The notes beneath the pieces were generated by a model. It was not told where the DNA came from. It saw nothing but the letters and a program-made list of their open reading frames with translations, and did not search any database. Of a stretch of DNA of 64,000 nucleotides, positions 45,406 to 57,394 are shown one piece after another (positions within the stretch are counted from its first letter, which is position 1; every line of letters begins with the position of its first letter). The position numbers were made by a program, and so were the translations under genes. The stretch is from Phlegmacium glaucopus (lineage: Eukaryota; Basidiomycota; Agaricomycetes; Agaricales; Cortinariaceae), in contig MU130557.1 in assembly GCA_015039465.1 (NCBI GenBank), forward strand, positions 173,894 to 237,893, given 5' to 3'.

Positions 45406-48400
45406 TCAACCAGTATTACGAACAAAATACTGTTCCCAGGGCACGTTGTCGAGGTCCATGCCGTCGTTGTCGCCTTGTTCGGGGGAAGGGACGTGTTCGG
45501 AGGAAGGGACGTGTTCAGAAAAAGGGACGTGTTTAGAGGAAGGGACGTGTTCGCCAAGGGAAGACGAAGTGGATTCACGATTGTGGAAGCCAGCTCCCAA
45601 TGGAGCTTGAGAAGAATATGGGAAAGGAGGATTGAGAGTATCTCCCTCACTGAAAGGGCCAACGAAAGGCATTTCTGAGAGGGTCTGACCACCCAACATG
45701 CCAAGGTACACGCCAGCATGCTGACTCCTTGAAGGGAGTTGGAAGTTGTATGTCAAGGAAGAACCTTGACCTCCCAAGGCATGTCCGTCCTCATTGTTAC
45801 CATTACAATTACTATCAAAGAAAGGATCGTCCATAGAATTAGAAGAAGGCTGGGGATAACCTTGAAAACCGCGATGCGAGAAGGCTGACGAATAATTAAT
45901 GACGGGGCTGGAACCGGGGCTGGGAACGGGGCTGCAGCTGTGAGCGCTGCTGGGTTGAAGACCCCATGAGTCGGGAAAACTGGACGGACTGGACGAGAAC
46001 GAAGAACCGGACCTTGGAGACCGAATCGCAATTGGAGCAGAAGGGGCAGCATAGGTTGAAGGAGCCAGTTGAGCCGAGGAAACAGTGATAGTAGGAGAAT
46101 TCAAAGCTTGAGCCTGAGCGGACGAAACTTGAGCTGGCGAAATTGGAGAAGTTAAATTATGTGTAGGCGAAGTCGAAAGAAAACTTGGACCGGACCCAGA
46201 AGATGATATAATACGAGGATTAGTAGCCTGACGAGACTTCGTCTTGGTTATAGAGGAGCCTTTGCCTATATGAGAACTTTTCGAGTTTGAATGAGAGAGA
46301 GCGGGACCATTTTCCTCTTCGTCGTCACCCATATCACCAGGAATCTGCAGACCTGCAGCAGCGATGGAAATCGGCTTTCGTTCCATAAGGGGCCTGACGT
46401 GTTCGTCCATAAGGTTTCTCAGGATGCCTGAAATGTTCGTAGCAGATTCCCAAGACACTCCGATTTCTTGGAGGTACTGAAGCACTAGGGTTGCTTGGTC
46501 CCAGGACTTTCGAAGTTCCTTTTGAGCGAGACGAATTCCGGAGCAAGCTTGCATAGCTGTAAGAAAGTGTACAGTACCAGCGTCGAAGACCGTTTGGATA
46601 AGGGTGATTGGGCAGTAGCGAAGTGTGTATAGATTGCGCCAGGTTAATAGAAGTTCCATGATCTTCCCGGCCGCACGACGACACAACTAAGGCAAGAGGG
46701 GCTGTATAAGTTTCTCGCAGGAAGACTCAAAGGATAAGTCGTTTACCTTGACATGATCAACCTGAGGATCCGCGCTGTGGATTGGCCGTGATTTACGGTG
46801 AAAGAACGGTCTATGTAGGAGGATGGAGAGCCACCAGTAGGCCAAATGGAGCATCAGTTTGTGTGGGGTCGCAGTGAATGGTGTGATCTCAAGCTCAGTA
46901 GCAAGCGAGTCATTCCACATGTTTAATTGGACACTAGGCTCCGGGGTCAACGACAGAAGCAACATTCAACAGAAAGGACGTACTCAATATCAGTAATCAA
47001 GGCATCAGTGCGATTGCGAGTCGGGTTCAGCCCGTTGCTGACAACCAAGATATTTTAGTCAGTGATGCAGGGTAAGCACAAGGTCACCCCGAACTCACAC
47101 AACATCCATGATACGACGTGCGATCACTAGGAGCCGACATGTCGCTTCAAATGTCTTCGTTAGGTGGTTGGGTTGTGGGGCAAGTCTTGATGGTGGATAG
47201 AACCAGGGCATTTCGTCGAACTCAGGGTCGATGTACGACATGATCGCCTGTGTGTCTGCGCTGACTGGCGCTGGCACGCAGAAGTCTCTTCCGACGTAGA
47301 GAGACCAGCAAACGTCCTGAAAATAAGGTAAGTAAAGGAATGCAGAGCATGGACGCAGAAAACGACTAGCCTGTGTGAAAGTGGTCCAATTTGCCCAGTG
47401 GCGGTCAAGTCTATCGGCCTCGTCCATAAGTCCACGCTTCACCCACTCTGAGCAGTCGACATTCAAACCAACTAAGAACAACTCAATACAACCCCTTGAA
47501 TATGGAGGAAAGGTGAAGATGCTCACGAGCTTGGCTTATGCGTGCACTCATACCTAAACCAGAGATAGGTGTCAGCAACTGATCTACGAAGAAAAGCAGA
47601 TATCATACCGAAGTACAGGTAACCAAGAGTTTGGTCACCTTGGGAGTTATGGAAGCTGGAAAGTATAGAAAGGGCATGTACGACACTCAGGTTGGGGTTC
47701 CGGCATTCAGCCTCGACGAAACTCTTCGCAGTATTCGCAAAGTACTGCCGTGACTTGAGATCCCGAAATCTGGGCTCATCAAGAAAAGCCAAGGCCAGAG
47801 CTACCAGTGCATTGTGGAGCATGGGTGAATAGTGCGGAGTCTTGGGAGGCGTTTGGGAGGGTGGTAAGCAGAGTGCACGATACATGTCCCTCAAAAAAAG
47901 GGCAGGTACGATGCGAAGACACCAGGAAGTGAAGAATTTGAAGAGAAGATCTAGAGCTCTACGGAGTAATCAATGAGGATGCGAGTTACAAGAGAAGAAA
48001 AGTAATCACGCACTTATCATGGGATCGGCGGTCTAAGGGTACAGCGGATGGAAGGTGCCGTGACCAGTCAAAAGCAGGATTGTAATGGCTCGGATCGGCA
48101 CCCTCGACAAGTAGAACGTACGTGCCATCTGGGTCTGCAGCCAAAGCTGGAAACCGGGAAGGTGGGGTGAACTCTACGAATCGAAATGGAGCGGTGGTTC
48201 CATGATGGAGAGTACCGCCTCCGTCCTGGACCTTCATACAATTGTTGAGTACTCATGGATAATAAGGAGGCTTCCCCAACACACCTGAAGACTCCGAGTA
48301 GGGATACAGATCGACATTACGGCAGGGTCGCCGCCATCATCCGAGCCTTGGTCAGTGAAGTCAAAGTCAGGTGTGGGCACATCCAGCAACCCTTCAGGAT

Positions 48401-48869
48401 CTAAGGGTCGAGAGGCACGAAAATCAATGTTCCGATGCTGTTGGTGGTGCTGCTGGCACTCTGCGAGCAGTGATTCTAGGTGGTCAGAGTAACGGCGAAA
48501 GTCCTTCACGCATTGGCGGAGGGTCTCCACCCGCTTGTGCATGGCCTCCACATACGCCTCTGTCCTCGGTTTTCGAACAGGATTTCTGGTCCATGTACAC
48601 TGAGAACGACATAGGTTAGTTGATGGGAGTATAAGAGAAGAGATGCCGTTAACATACTTCTTTCTGTCGGACTTGGGATTGACATGGTTGACAAACCGGT
48701 TTGATGCCATCGCACTTTATTTTTCTACCGCAGTTATAATGAGGTGATGATGATCAACAACAACAGGCAGATAAACTTACCTTCGTGCGCAGACATCGCA
48801 GGCGGGATTATATGATCCTCGTCCTCGTGGACCACCTGTTGCAGGGGAGGATTTCTTCTCTGATTTCAT
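45406..48869 (-). CDS. Zn2Cys6 transcription factor, NirA/NIT-4-like
   Basis: Eleven exons (48869-48781, 48724-48658, 48599-48285, 48231-48014, 47958-47609, 47553-47527, 47471-47371, 47316-47099, 47037-46984, 46933-46747, 46686-45406) sum to 811 aa. The N-terminal binuclear zinc cluster is CDVCARRKIKCDG then KPVCQPCQ...C, split by intron 1. A short coiled-coil linker follows (AYVEAMHKRVETLRQCVKDF). The fungal-specific middle region has LDLLFKFFTSWCLRIVP, GMSARISQALGLNVDCSEW and DVCWSLYVGRDFCVP. The long C-terminus is Ser/Pro-rich, a likely activation domain. Similarity of the middle region to nitrate regulators is from memory, so target genes are uncertain. Intron 7 (47370-47317) appears to use a GC donor. 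Confidence 0.9.
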
Positions 48870-49911
48870 TGCGAAACTTCTTTGTTGGTTAGAATGAAGT
48901 ATGGGTTCAAGCTAAGGACAGGCTTCAAGCTTATAGTTATAGAAGGTGGAGGGGGAGGGGGGGGGAAATAAAGGGGATGTATAAATACGAGGGATATCAT
49001 GTTCAAAGCCAGGGACTTTATAAGCGAAATCCAAGGTGTACTTGGAAATGTGGCGATACACGTGTTTCGGCCGACGAGCGTCTATTCCGGAACACAATTC
49101 AAGCTCTTATATCAAAGCCTTGCGAATGCCGATAAGATAAGTACTTGAGTGAGAAATGTACTGCGCTTTGATCTCATCCCACTAGGAATTTGCTGTCGCC
49201 AACACTCGTGGAGAAGCAAAGAAGATCAAAGCCGGCGCAAATGACTTGAAATGGTATACGACATGCTGCAGCCTCATGCCCAAATTGCTAAATTTGGTCA
49301 GGATCTGGGGTCCCTAAACGTCAGATCCCGCCCACGCATGTGTTACTGTGTATAAAGCTGTGTAGTATTTTGGAGCTTTGGAGCTTTGGAGCTTGGGAGT
49401 CTGAATGGGCATTTTAAGAGGAGCATCAATAAGAAATGAGCCAAGATCCAGGAGTCGGGGTATTGTACCTACTTACTTGCAATGATGGAGTTTCGACTTG
49501 GAATCAACTGACTCGGGACCGATGGGCACTGGGGCACTTAGGGATGAAGATTCAAAATGACTCAGTGACGTGTTTAGCATGAAAGTGCGGGGAACTTGTC
49601 AGTGCAATGTGCGAGGAGATAAGCTCCGAGTCAGATAGTAGACGAGATCATGATCTCTCAATCCCTGTCCCTATCCCCCTCTGGTGTTCTTGGGTTCCGC
49701 TTTCTCATTTTAGTAGCTTTCCGAACAGTCCGAACAGTACGAGACTACGTCCCACCTCGTCGGGACTACATACCTCAAATTAAAGTTGAATCAAATGATT
49801 CACAAGTTCCAAATTCCCTCGTACTTCAAGCAGAATAGCGCTGTCGAGATGTCAAATGCCACTTGACTAGCGACCGCTCCGAGCGCATCCTGGGATCGGC
49901 GCAAACTTATT
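48870..49911. other. Upstream region of the Zn2Cys6 gene, no gene seen
   Basis: Contains a G-rich run GGAGGGGGAGGGGGGGG near 48,946 (C-rich on the gene strand) and a triple GGAGCTTTG repeat at 49,372-49,395. Short open frames have no recognisable motifs. Confidence 0.45.
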
Positions 49912-50635
49912 GGGTGACTTTCCATAAGGCTAACTTGAATTTCTAACTCTAAACTATTGACAGGTAGGGTCCTGTGCCGAAGTGCCGTATGGATACCGTC
50001 CTAATCTGGTACTAGACCTGTCAGGTGGCGTTTTTCAAGAGCTTTCTAAACCTTAAATTTGGAGAGAGGGTATCGACCCCTCCTCCAGATTCTTGAATCC
50101 ATCAACGCCCAAATAAGGCTCTTCGGGTCCCGTCCCGTTGCCGTTTTTGTGCTTTTTGTCCCTCCCGCGCCGACAAGAGCACCTCTCCCCCATTACCAGC
50201 GCTGTTCCATGCAGCCAGCTCGACTGTACCCTGGACCCTGAAGGCTCAGGCCCGTGCCTTTCGCAAGAGCTGGGGACAGCAGAGGTAATTTTGTGTTGGA
50301 TTTTGCTGTTCATTGTGCAGAAATCGGCCCACATCCGCTCATGTGATAAGTGCTGCAGCCAGGTGAGCATTGAATTCTTCAGCCTCGCACTCCTCAGTCT
50401 CCTGCATGAACAGAAAGTGGCCATTTCTTCATCCATAGTACTGGAACGATGTAGATAACCATCACACCTATCTGATGATAACCAAATCTGGATTCAAGTT
50501 AAATAATTTATTTGTTTTATGTCAGGTCGTTGTGGTTTAGAAAACCGCTAAATATTCGTTGCCAGGTACACTTTTGAACTCCGAAATTAAGGTTTAGATT
50601 TGAAGAAATCAAGTTAGCCTTATGGAAAGTCACCC
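49912..50635. mobile_element. Inverted-repeat element (724 bp)
   Basis: The ends are inverted copies of GGGTGACTTTCCATAAGGCT and continue about 15 more bases (AACTTGA...). The flanks both contain ACTTATT, but offset by 3 bp, so the target duplication cannot be fixed: ACTT and TTA readings are both possible. A 127-codon minus-strand frame inside (50,436-50,053) has no recognised domain. Looks like a non-autonomous DNA transposon of uncertain superfamily. Confidence 0.75.
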
Positions 50636-53600
50636 ATTACTTATTCGAATCGACTCGGAAAAAGAAAAACGTGGCATTAAGTAATGACAATTAAATCTGA
50701 CGAGATGTTACCCTCGTGTGTGCACACGCAAATATAGGTTTAATGATAAAAAGCGCCTGAAATCTGGTAATTGGCTAAATGGAAGAAAGATGTACGATTG
50801 AGATCTGTTTTGACAAAGCGCAAGGGAAGACACATGTACCAGAAAATCATGGTTCACCGAGGATCAAGATTCATATGTGGAATGGACGTATTGGTCGCGG
50901 CTGGATCAAGGCTGGAACTTGGTATCTTTGTTACAAGGCAGTATCATGAGCAATAGCCAGGAGATAGCTGACCCTCGCTCCACCATTAGCTACAGATATC
51001 GGACGGAACCCGTATCATAAGGGGAAGATAAGCATGAAGAATGCACTGATAAAAGGTCGGGTTCCGGTGGCATAGGTACCTAATTCATCTATGGAATAAC
51101 CATTCAGATTCCGCTGACTGCGCAAGTAGGGTGCTAGGTGGTGTGTACGTCGTGGCAATGAGCAAGTACATTACCCACGGCCGGAAGCTGGTGCAGAATC
51201 CGTAACTCTAACCTCAACTCTAAATTTAACAAAGTTCTAGTATCATAGGTTCAGATCGGCAGGGACGGCAAATCAATTATAATATAGTGACGTAACCGAA
51301 CCACATCTAAACTGCATAAGTACAGCATCAAAATTAGATGCAGACTTAGTGTGTATCATTAATATTACATACATGTTTCGTACATATATGAAACACTTCG
51401 TCGAGAGGTGGAAATGATTGAACTTGGGACAGGCGTGACACACCTATTTAGGATCGACAGATGCGACGACAATCAAAAGTACTGTACAAGCCGCCTTCGC
51501 CGGTGATAATTCCGGCGAAAATGTCCGGTTTCCGGACCGGAGCAAGGGCTTGCTCCAAACCCAAAGTGATGTTGTCACACTTCAGCTTGCAATCAACAAA
51601 GTCCCATCTCAAATTCATTTTTCCATTTCAAGCTTCAGTCAAAGCTCAAAATCACAGCTTTCACACGGTAAAAGTATTAGGAGCAGAAGTGAGGTAAGCC
51701 ACCAGCAGTTTCCTTGACAAAATTGTGTCCTAATCCAAGCAAATTTGACCCATTCTGGGTCAAGTCTTGTTCTCATCCTCCTTCTTATTGAAGGAAAAAT
51801 GGTTATATTTGTAGTTACTGACCTAGATAGTTAGAAGAAATTTTGGATGTAAAATACAGCTCCAAGGTCATTTCTCCTAAGTAAGGTTCCTATCCCAAGT
51901 TCAGTAATTACATTGTATGTGTTAAGAAAAAAAATAAACTCTCTTCTATGGTCATTGATGATTGAACAATAGACTACATACTTTGACATATTGAAGGGAA
52001 AATATTTTTGCCTCTGTCCCTCTCAAATGTGGGTACATTGGATGTACTGTGGGATGGGTCATACCCTGAATGGAGGCTTACAGATCTGGACTTGGCACCA
52101 AAGATGCTCAGATACAGGTCTGTAAATTCAGTTCCACAAGGTGTTAATCACAGATACATTCCAGAAGATGCAAGTGCTTTTGACTACTTTCTGGTAACAT
52201 TAGTACCTGCACACCAGATTGGGCCTGACTAAAATATTTTACTTGCTCAATTTTGACTCAGAAATCTGTCTTGAATTTAAATTAGGATTTTTGCTCACAC
52301 CAGTGAGGCAAAAAAGTAGCAGTCTCTAAGTGATTTGCACCATCTATGAGCACTGTACAGAACATTCATCATAGCACACTGTACAGTACTGTAGAAAATC
52401 CAGGGCCTAGGCTGCCTATAGCCCATCAAATATTCCTAACCAAAATTTACTAAATATGTAAGTTCAATTTTTATCCCAACTTCATTAGCACTAGGGATTT
52501 TGCAAGTTTTGGTGTCTGTAGAATCTTTTTTATAGAATTATGCAACCAATAACCAATCTATAAAGTCAGTTTAGCTACTTGAATATCTCTTAGAAATTAG
52601 AGCAAAGTCTTTCTAAGCTCAAATAAATGAAACCCCTAAGACCTAAGGGTTTTGATTATACCTTTACCCTAACCCTTCAAGTTGACTGGGGGTAGGGGTT
52701 TTCAAGGGTACAATACCCCAGGGTTACCTCTAGTGATGCAAACAGCTAAGCTAGTCAATTTTGAATATTTTAACCTGTAGTAAATAAACTAACTAAAATT
52801 TGAAAAATATATGATATATGAATGGATAGATCTCCCCAAAAGCCAGTGGGTTCTCTAAGCAACACCTGTAGTTAATTTAAAGATATTTCTGAATGGCCTC
52901 TGTGGATTGCTTAGTGTTGGTAGTAGACCTACCAGCTTTCTGGGAGATCTACATGCTCAAATATTCTTAGAATTTTAACCAATTTATTTGAAGCTATAAG
53001 TCAAAAATGATTGGCTTAGCTGTTACCATTATTACCCCTTACAATCCCTAATTAGTACCTCCATCTTTTACCTCAACACCCAACTACTAGTGCTGTTCTG
53101 GCCCAGCTTAGCCTCAAATCCCAAACTTTGGCCTTCTCAAACCCCAGGACAGGCCCTAGCTGCATATATAAAAATATCCTTTTTTTTCACTACAAATTAA
53201 TTATATTTGGCATACAGGAGAGTTATTCAGAGCAACCTCATCCTCATCTTCCATCAGTAATCCATCCCAAGAAAACTCCTCAAGATTTGATTCCTCATCT
53301 TCTGGAACCCAATACCTGGAATTTCATGATAGCACCAAACTTGTCACAAGGCTATCTCTCAGTTGATGTCATCTCTTGAAGTGCTTGATGTGATTTAACA
53401 CCTATTTGTACCCAGCTTGGCCCAGCACTAGCCAGCACTCCTCATAACTTGTTGCACACTATTTTAATTTCCTTACATTATGTGGTTGAGTGGTGTTAAT
53501 TGATCAGAATCTCACTGTTGAGGAACAAATGAAGGCACATATATATCTGGTGGCAGGACTGCATGATGCTGCATTAATGCAGTGGCAGGATGCATATAAA

Positions 53601-53730
53601 GATGGTCTGAATACCAAACAAGCTCAGCTTTATGTTCAGCAATTCAGCTCAAGGAAGTATACCATCACATTCCTGCATCATTTTGAGATAGATTACATAA
53701 TTACATAATCAGTCTGACTAAAAATCGGTC
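50636..53730. other. AT-rich gene-poor stretch with repeat relics
   Basis: No gene supported in about 3 kb. At 52,630-52,735 a GGGTAGGGGTTTTCAAGGGT / ACCCCAGGGTTACC segment resembles the ends of the 956-bp hAT-like element, so it is a probable relic of that family. Open frames of 70-83 codons (52,008-52,232; 53,128-53,379; 53,490-53,708) lack recognisable features and show no splice context. Confidence 0.5.
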
Positions 53731-53732
53731 TG

Positions 53733-53969
53733 TCAGATCGTCAAATGGAGAGTAGGAATCGGGGAAATCCCGATTGTGGCTAGGCCGGTTGCACCATACC
53801 TGCAACAGATGATAGCCTGAATGTTTCTGGGAATATAATGAAACGCTGTCAGACGCTGTCCCACTGGTCGCTTATTCACGTCCCGCCAGCGTTTATGTGC
53901 GGCCCGGCATAAACGTTTGAACTCCGAGTAAAGTAGTGGGACATGAGTTCGGAAAAAGATTTCAGTCAA
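53733..53969 (-). CDS. Hypothetical small basic protein
   Basis: A 78-codon frame with the basic stretch LLYSEFKRLCRAAHKRWRDVNKR. It lies in the more GC-rich sequence bordering uL14m. No family recognised. The end may be spliced: GTATGG after the CCAG-like TGTTGCAG could be a donor. It may be a real short gene, but chance is not excluded. Confidence 0.25.
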   Translation of the reverse strand: MTEIFFRTHVPLLYSEFKRLCRAAHKRWRDVNKRPVGQRLTAFHYIPRNIQAIICCRYGATGLATIGISPIPTLHLTI

Positions 53970-54124
53970 TAAAATTATGTCGAGCGTGTTTCAAGCCTCT
54001 TATCAGCAATGCCAAGCTTTAGAGCATATTTTGCCAGCCATTTATGTAAAATGCACTGCGGTGAAATTGATAAAGTGCTTGGGTGATAGAAATAAGATTA
54101 TGAACTACAGGTTTAGTGTACCAA

Positions 54125-54642
54125 TTATACAGCCTATTCGAGACTTGTCAGTCAGGAATGCAAAAAAATTTGGAAACACAAGGCGTCCACTCACCCGAGG
54201 AGCCAGACTAACAATCTTTCCCCACCCTTTCAACCTCAAGTCAGCACTAACAATGCCACCAATACGTGTCCCCAGCATCTCTTTCTTGTTATTCAGTAGA
54301 ACGGCAGCATTGTCGTCAAAACGAATGAAGCTTCCATCGGGTCTGCGTACAGGTTTCCTCGTGCGTACAATGACAGCACGACGAACGTCTCCTCGTCGAA
54401 CTTTGATAGCATTTACTGATGCTTGTGTAGCCGCTGAGATAGGGCGTGCTCGTTGCACGACAACGACAATTTCGTCGCCAACAGAACCCCAGCCATTGGT
54501 AACCTTGTTTTTCAGGACATTGACACACTCGACAATGAGAGCTCCCGAGTTATCTATACACTAGATAACAAAATGATCAGTCTTCCTAGCATGAACAAGC
54601 ATTTATCTGTCATACATTTAGTGTGCTTTTGAGACCAATCAT
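54125..54642 (-). CDS. MRPL38: Mitochondrial ribosomal protein uL14m (L14 family)
   Basis: Three exons: 54642-54616, 54560-54195, 54133-54125, giving 133 aa, close to bacterial L14. Diagnostic segments: [17 protein letters not shown] at the start, [50 protein letters not shown] and IVSLAPRAV at the end. It is the bacterial-type form, not the cytosolic uL14 (Rpl23), so it belongs to the large mitoribosomal subunit at the factor-binding side. The final 9-bp exon (Ala-Val-stop) is inferred from an intron of normal size (61 bp). Reading on without splicing would add an unrelated tail. The symbol follows yeast naming. Confidence 0.93.
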
Positions 54643-54915
54643 TACTCTAGCGACGGGAGATGATGGCCAAAGTTTGGACAGAAAACTATGGAGGGGAGAC
54701 GATGACCAAAGTTTGAACAGAAAAACTATGGAAGGGAGACGTTTGAACAGAAAACTATGGAACGGTCGCCGTAACTCCCACGCCGCCTGTATGCCTAAAT
54801 GGGGCTGGTCACGGAGATTCGAGTCTTACCCCGAACTCCACTGTGACTGCCAGTTTCTCTTTCTTCCTGTCAAACCACCATCTGCACCTCAAACCACACT
54901 ACACCTATCCCTGAC
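54643..54915. promoter_or_regulatory. Bidirectional promoter uL14m / hexokinase with tandem repeat
   Basis: 273 bp between two divergent start codons. It contains about three degenerate tandem copies (54,657-54,765) of a unit of roughly 38 bp with CAAAGTTTGAACAGAAAACT and ATGGAGGGGAGACGATGACC. The last copies are shortened. Candidate repeated regulatory element. Confidence 0.6.
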
Positions 54916-57394
54916 ATGGTTCTCTCGCGGCGTGGAAGTGGAAGTGTCACTCTACCAACAGGCCAGACTCTCGCGATCCATACTAGGACTCAAGATGAGG
55001 AAGATCTACCTCATGCAACCAAGAAGTGCGTTGATATCTTATCTTTCACGCTGTAGATATTTACTTGATACGCTTTCTGTGCCTTCATGATACCAGGACT
55101 ATGGCCGATCATCTCAGGAAGTACGAAAGCCTGTGAGAACATAACAGCTAAGAACCAAGATAGGGCACTCTGATATTTTGCCATCTTAGATTCACCCTAA
55201 CCCCACAAAGAATGCGTATGATTGTTGAGGCCTTCAAAGACACGCTTGAACTTGGGTTAGAAAAGCCAGCGCAGATCGTGGTGAGTATCGGACTCTGTAT
55301 TGCAACTTGCACCCGGTTTCAGTTAAGTACCAAGCATTTGAGACTTTCGACGATCATAAGTAGTATCTCGGTTTAATATGGAAGGCAGATTGCAATTTTT
55401 CATGTAAATTGCATCAGCCCTTTCCATGTATTTTTTAGTCTGGGTCTTTGGTCACCAGACCATCCAACTTCCCACTCGCCTGTCAGATCAAATGCTCTTT
55501 CCTGATACGCGATTGAGCTTTATTTTTTGATTGTTCAATAATTGACCTCGTTTTCAGCCTATGATACCCACGTTTGTGTTCGGTTGGCCTACGGGTCAGG
55601 AAAAAGGCGACTTCCTAGCCGTTGATCTCGGTACTCCACCCTGTGTCTTTCCTCCGATTTCAAGTTAAGATGTTAAAACTTAGGTGGTACCAACCTTCGA
55701 GTGTGTCTGGTGACAGTCCAAGGAGAGGGAAAGTTCGAGATCACACAATCAAAATACCGCCTCACTGAAGAACAAAAGCAAGACGATGGTCAAAAATTAT
55801 TTGACTTCTGCGCTGAATGTCTGAAGATCTTCATCGATAGTAGTTTAACGGATCCCCTCACCGAGCACCTTGGAAGCGGAGGGAAAATTCCTCTTGGTTT
55901 CACTGTGAGTAGACTTTCATTTGTCCTGTGACATTTTCTTACGGCATAAATGACAGTTCTCGTACCCCTGCACGTAAGGAGACCATGTTTTACTGACCAT
56001 GCAGCCTATTGAATTTTCGCCTGTGTTTAAGCCAAAGCCGAATCGATCACGGTGTTTTGATCCGTTGGACCAAAGGTTTCGGAGCGACCGACACGGAGGG
56101 TCATGATGTAGCTGAAATGTTCCGAAAATCACTCGAAAAATATGTTGGTCTTTCATCATCCTATTCTCCTCGTTAATTGTTCATCCCGCACAATAGCAAC
56201 TTCCAGTTGAACTCACGGCTCTTATCAATGATACGACTGGGACATTGATTGCATCACATTATGTCAACCCACAAGCTAAGATTGCTTGTATCTTCGGCAC
56301 TGGATGTAATGCCGCGTATATGGAACATATCAAAGAAATTCCAAAGCTGAAAGACCTCGGTGTAGATGGAGATATTGACATGGCTATCAATTGCGAATGG
56401 GTTGCGTATTTCGAAGGCTACCTTTTACTTTATCGCTGACCTCTTACTTATAGGGCGCCTTTGACTCTTTCGAACACGAACACCTACCACGAACAAAATA
56501 CGACATTATTGTAGACGAGTCTTCAAACAAGCCTGGTGAACAAGCCTTCGAGGTCAGTACCAGATATGAGTGTTTGTTGGACCAACTTTTGACCCATATT
56601 TTCTAAAGAAATTAATCTCTGGCCGATACTTGGGCGAAATCATGAGATTAGTTATTTGTGAGCTCATTGATGAAGGTGTTCTCTTCCTCGGACAGAACAC
56701 TTACAAATTGGAAAATCCATACGTCTTTGATACCGCCTTCCTCTCTCTCATGGAAAGGTTCGTTGCCTTTTCCTGTTCAAATTAATGTTTCAAGGGTTTA
56801 CGTTTTTGCTGCGCAGTGATCCAACAGACGAACTTTTGATGATCATCGGAATTTTCTCACACTTCTTTGCTGTTGAAACAACGCTCGCAGAACGTCAGTT
56901 CTTCCGTGCACTTGCCAAGCTCATTGGACGACGTGCGGCCCGATTGAGCGCCTGCGGTATTGCATCTATTGTTAGCAAAATGGGGTACCTTGATGAGGGC
57001 TGTCAGGTTGGGGCCGATGGCTCTCTTTACAATGTATGTTCCTTATCTTTGGCGTGTCGTGGTTGGTACCTTATCTGTTGTCATGCAGAAATATCCTGGA
57101 TTTGCAGACAGGATACATGAGGGGCTTGTAGATATTTTTGGCGAGAAAGGACGGTCCGTGTCTTCCTTCCCTTCACTGGTTAAAGTTCTTTGCCTCATTA
57201 GTTGTATAACTTCAAAAAGGAATATCATCACCCATCACGCTGAGGATGGCAGTGGCGTTGGAAGTGCTATCATTGCAGGTTTGTGTTTCAGTTCCATCAT
57301 CATACGTTGATCTTTGTTACTAAAACAGTCTTTCACTGGGATTATAGCGATGACGAAGAGAAGGAAAGATGCTGGCCTATATGTTGATCTTTAA
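54916..57394 (+). CDS. HXK: Hexokinase
   Basis: Fourteen exons: 54916-55025, 55097-55132, 55190-55280, 55558-55630, 55684-55904, 55957-55973, 56032-56143, 56197-56400, 56454-56552, 56609-56757, 56817-57033, 57089-57153, 57220-57278, 57348-57394. They sum to exactly 500 codons (499 aa). Motifs: TMADHLRKYESLFTLTPQRM near the N-terminus, VDLGGTNLRVCLVTV (phosphate 1), FSYPCTQ, INDTTGTLIASHYV (phosphate 2), IFGTGCNAAYME, CEWGAFDSFEHEHLPRTKYD, RAARLSACGIASIVSK and HHAEDGSGVGSAIIA (adenosine region). Phosphorylates glucose and fructose with ATP in the cytosol. The third intron is unusually long (277 bp), and one exon is only 17 bp. The model is fully in phase. Confidence 0.97.

Noticed and set aside
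45153..45719. 188-aa minus-strand protein with LPPNTSL repeats
   Set aside because: Overlaps the C-terminal exon of the Zn2Cys6 gene in another frame; low complexity.
49650..49838. 62-aa open frame upstream of the inverted-repeat element
   Set aside because: No motif, no splice context, composition like surrounding intergenic DNA.
53128..53379. 83-aa plus-strand frame
   Set aside because: AT-rich with no family features and no second exon found.
54623..55090. 155-aa single-exon protein over the hexokinase start
   Set aside because: Begins in the promoter repeat and runs in another frame through hexokinase exon 1; the spliced hexokinase model is far better supported.
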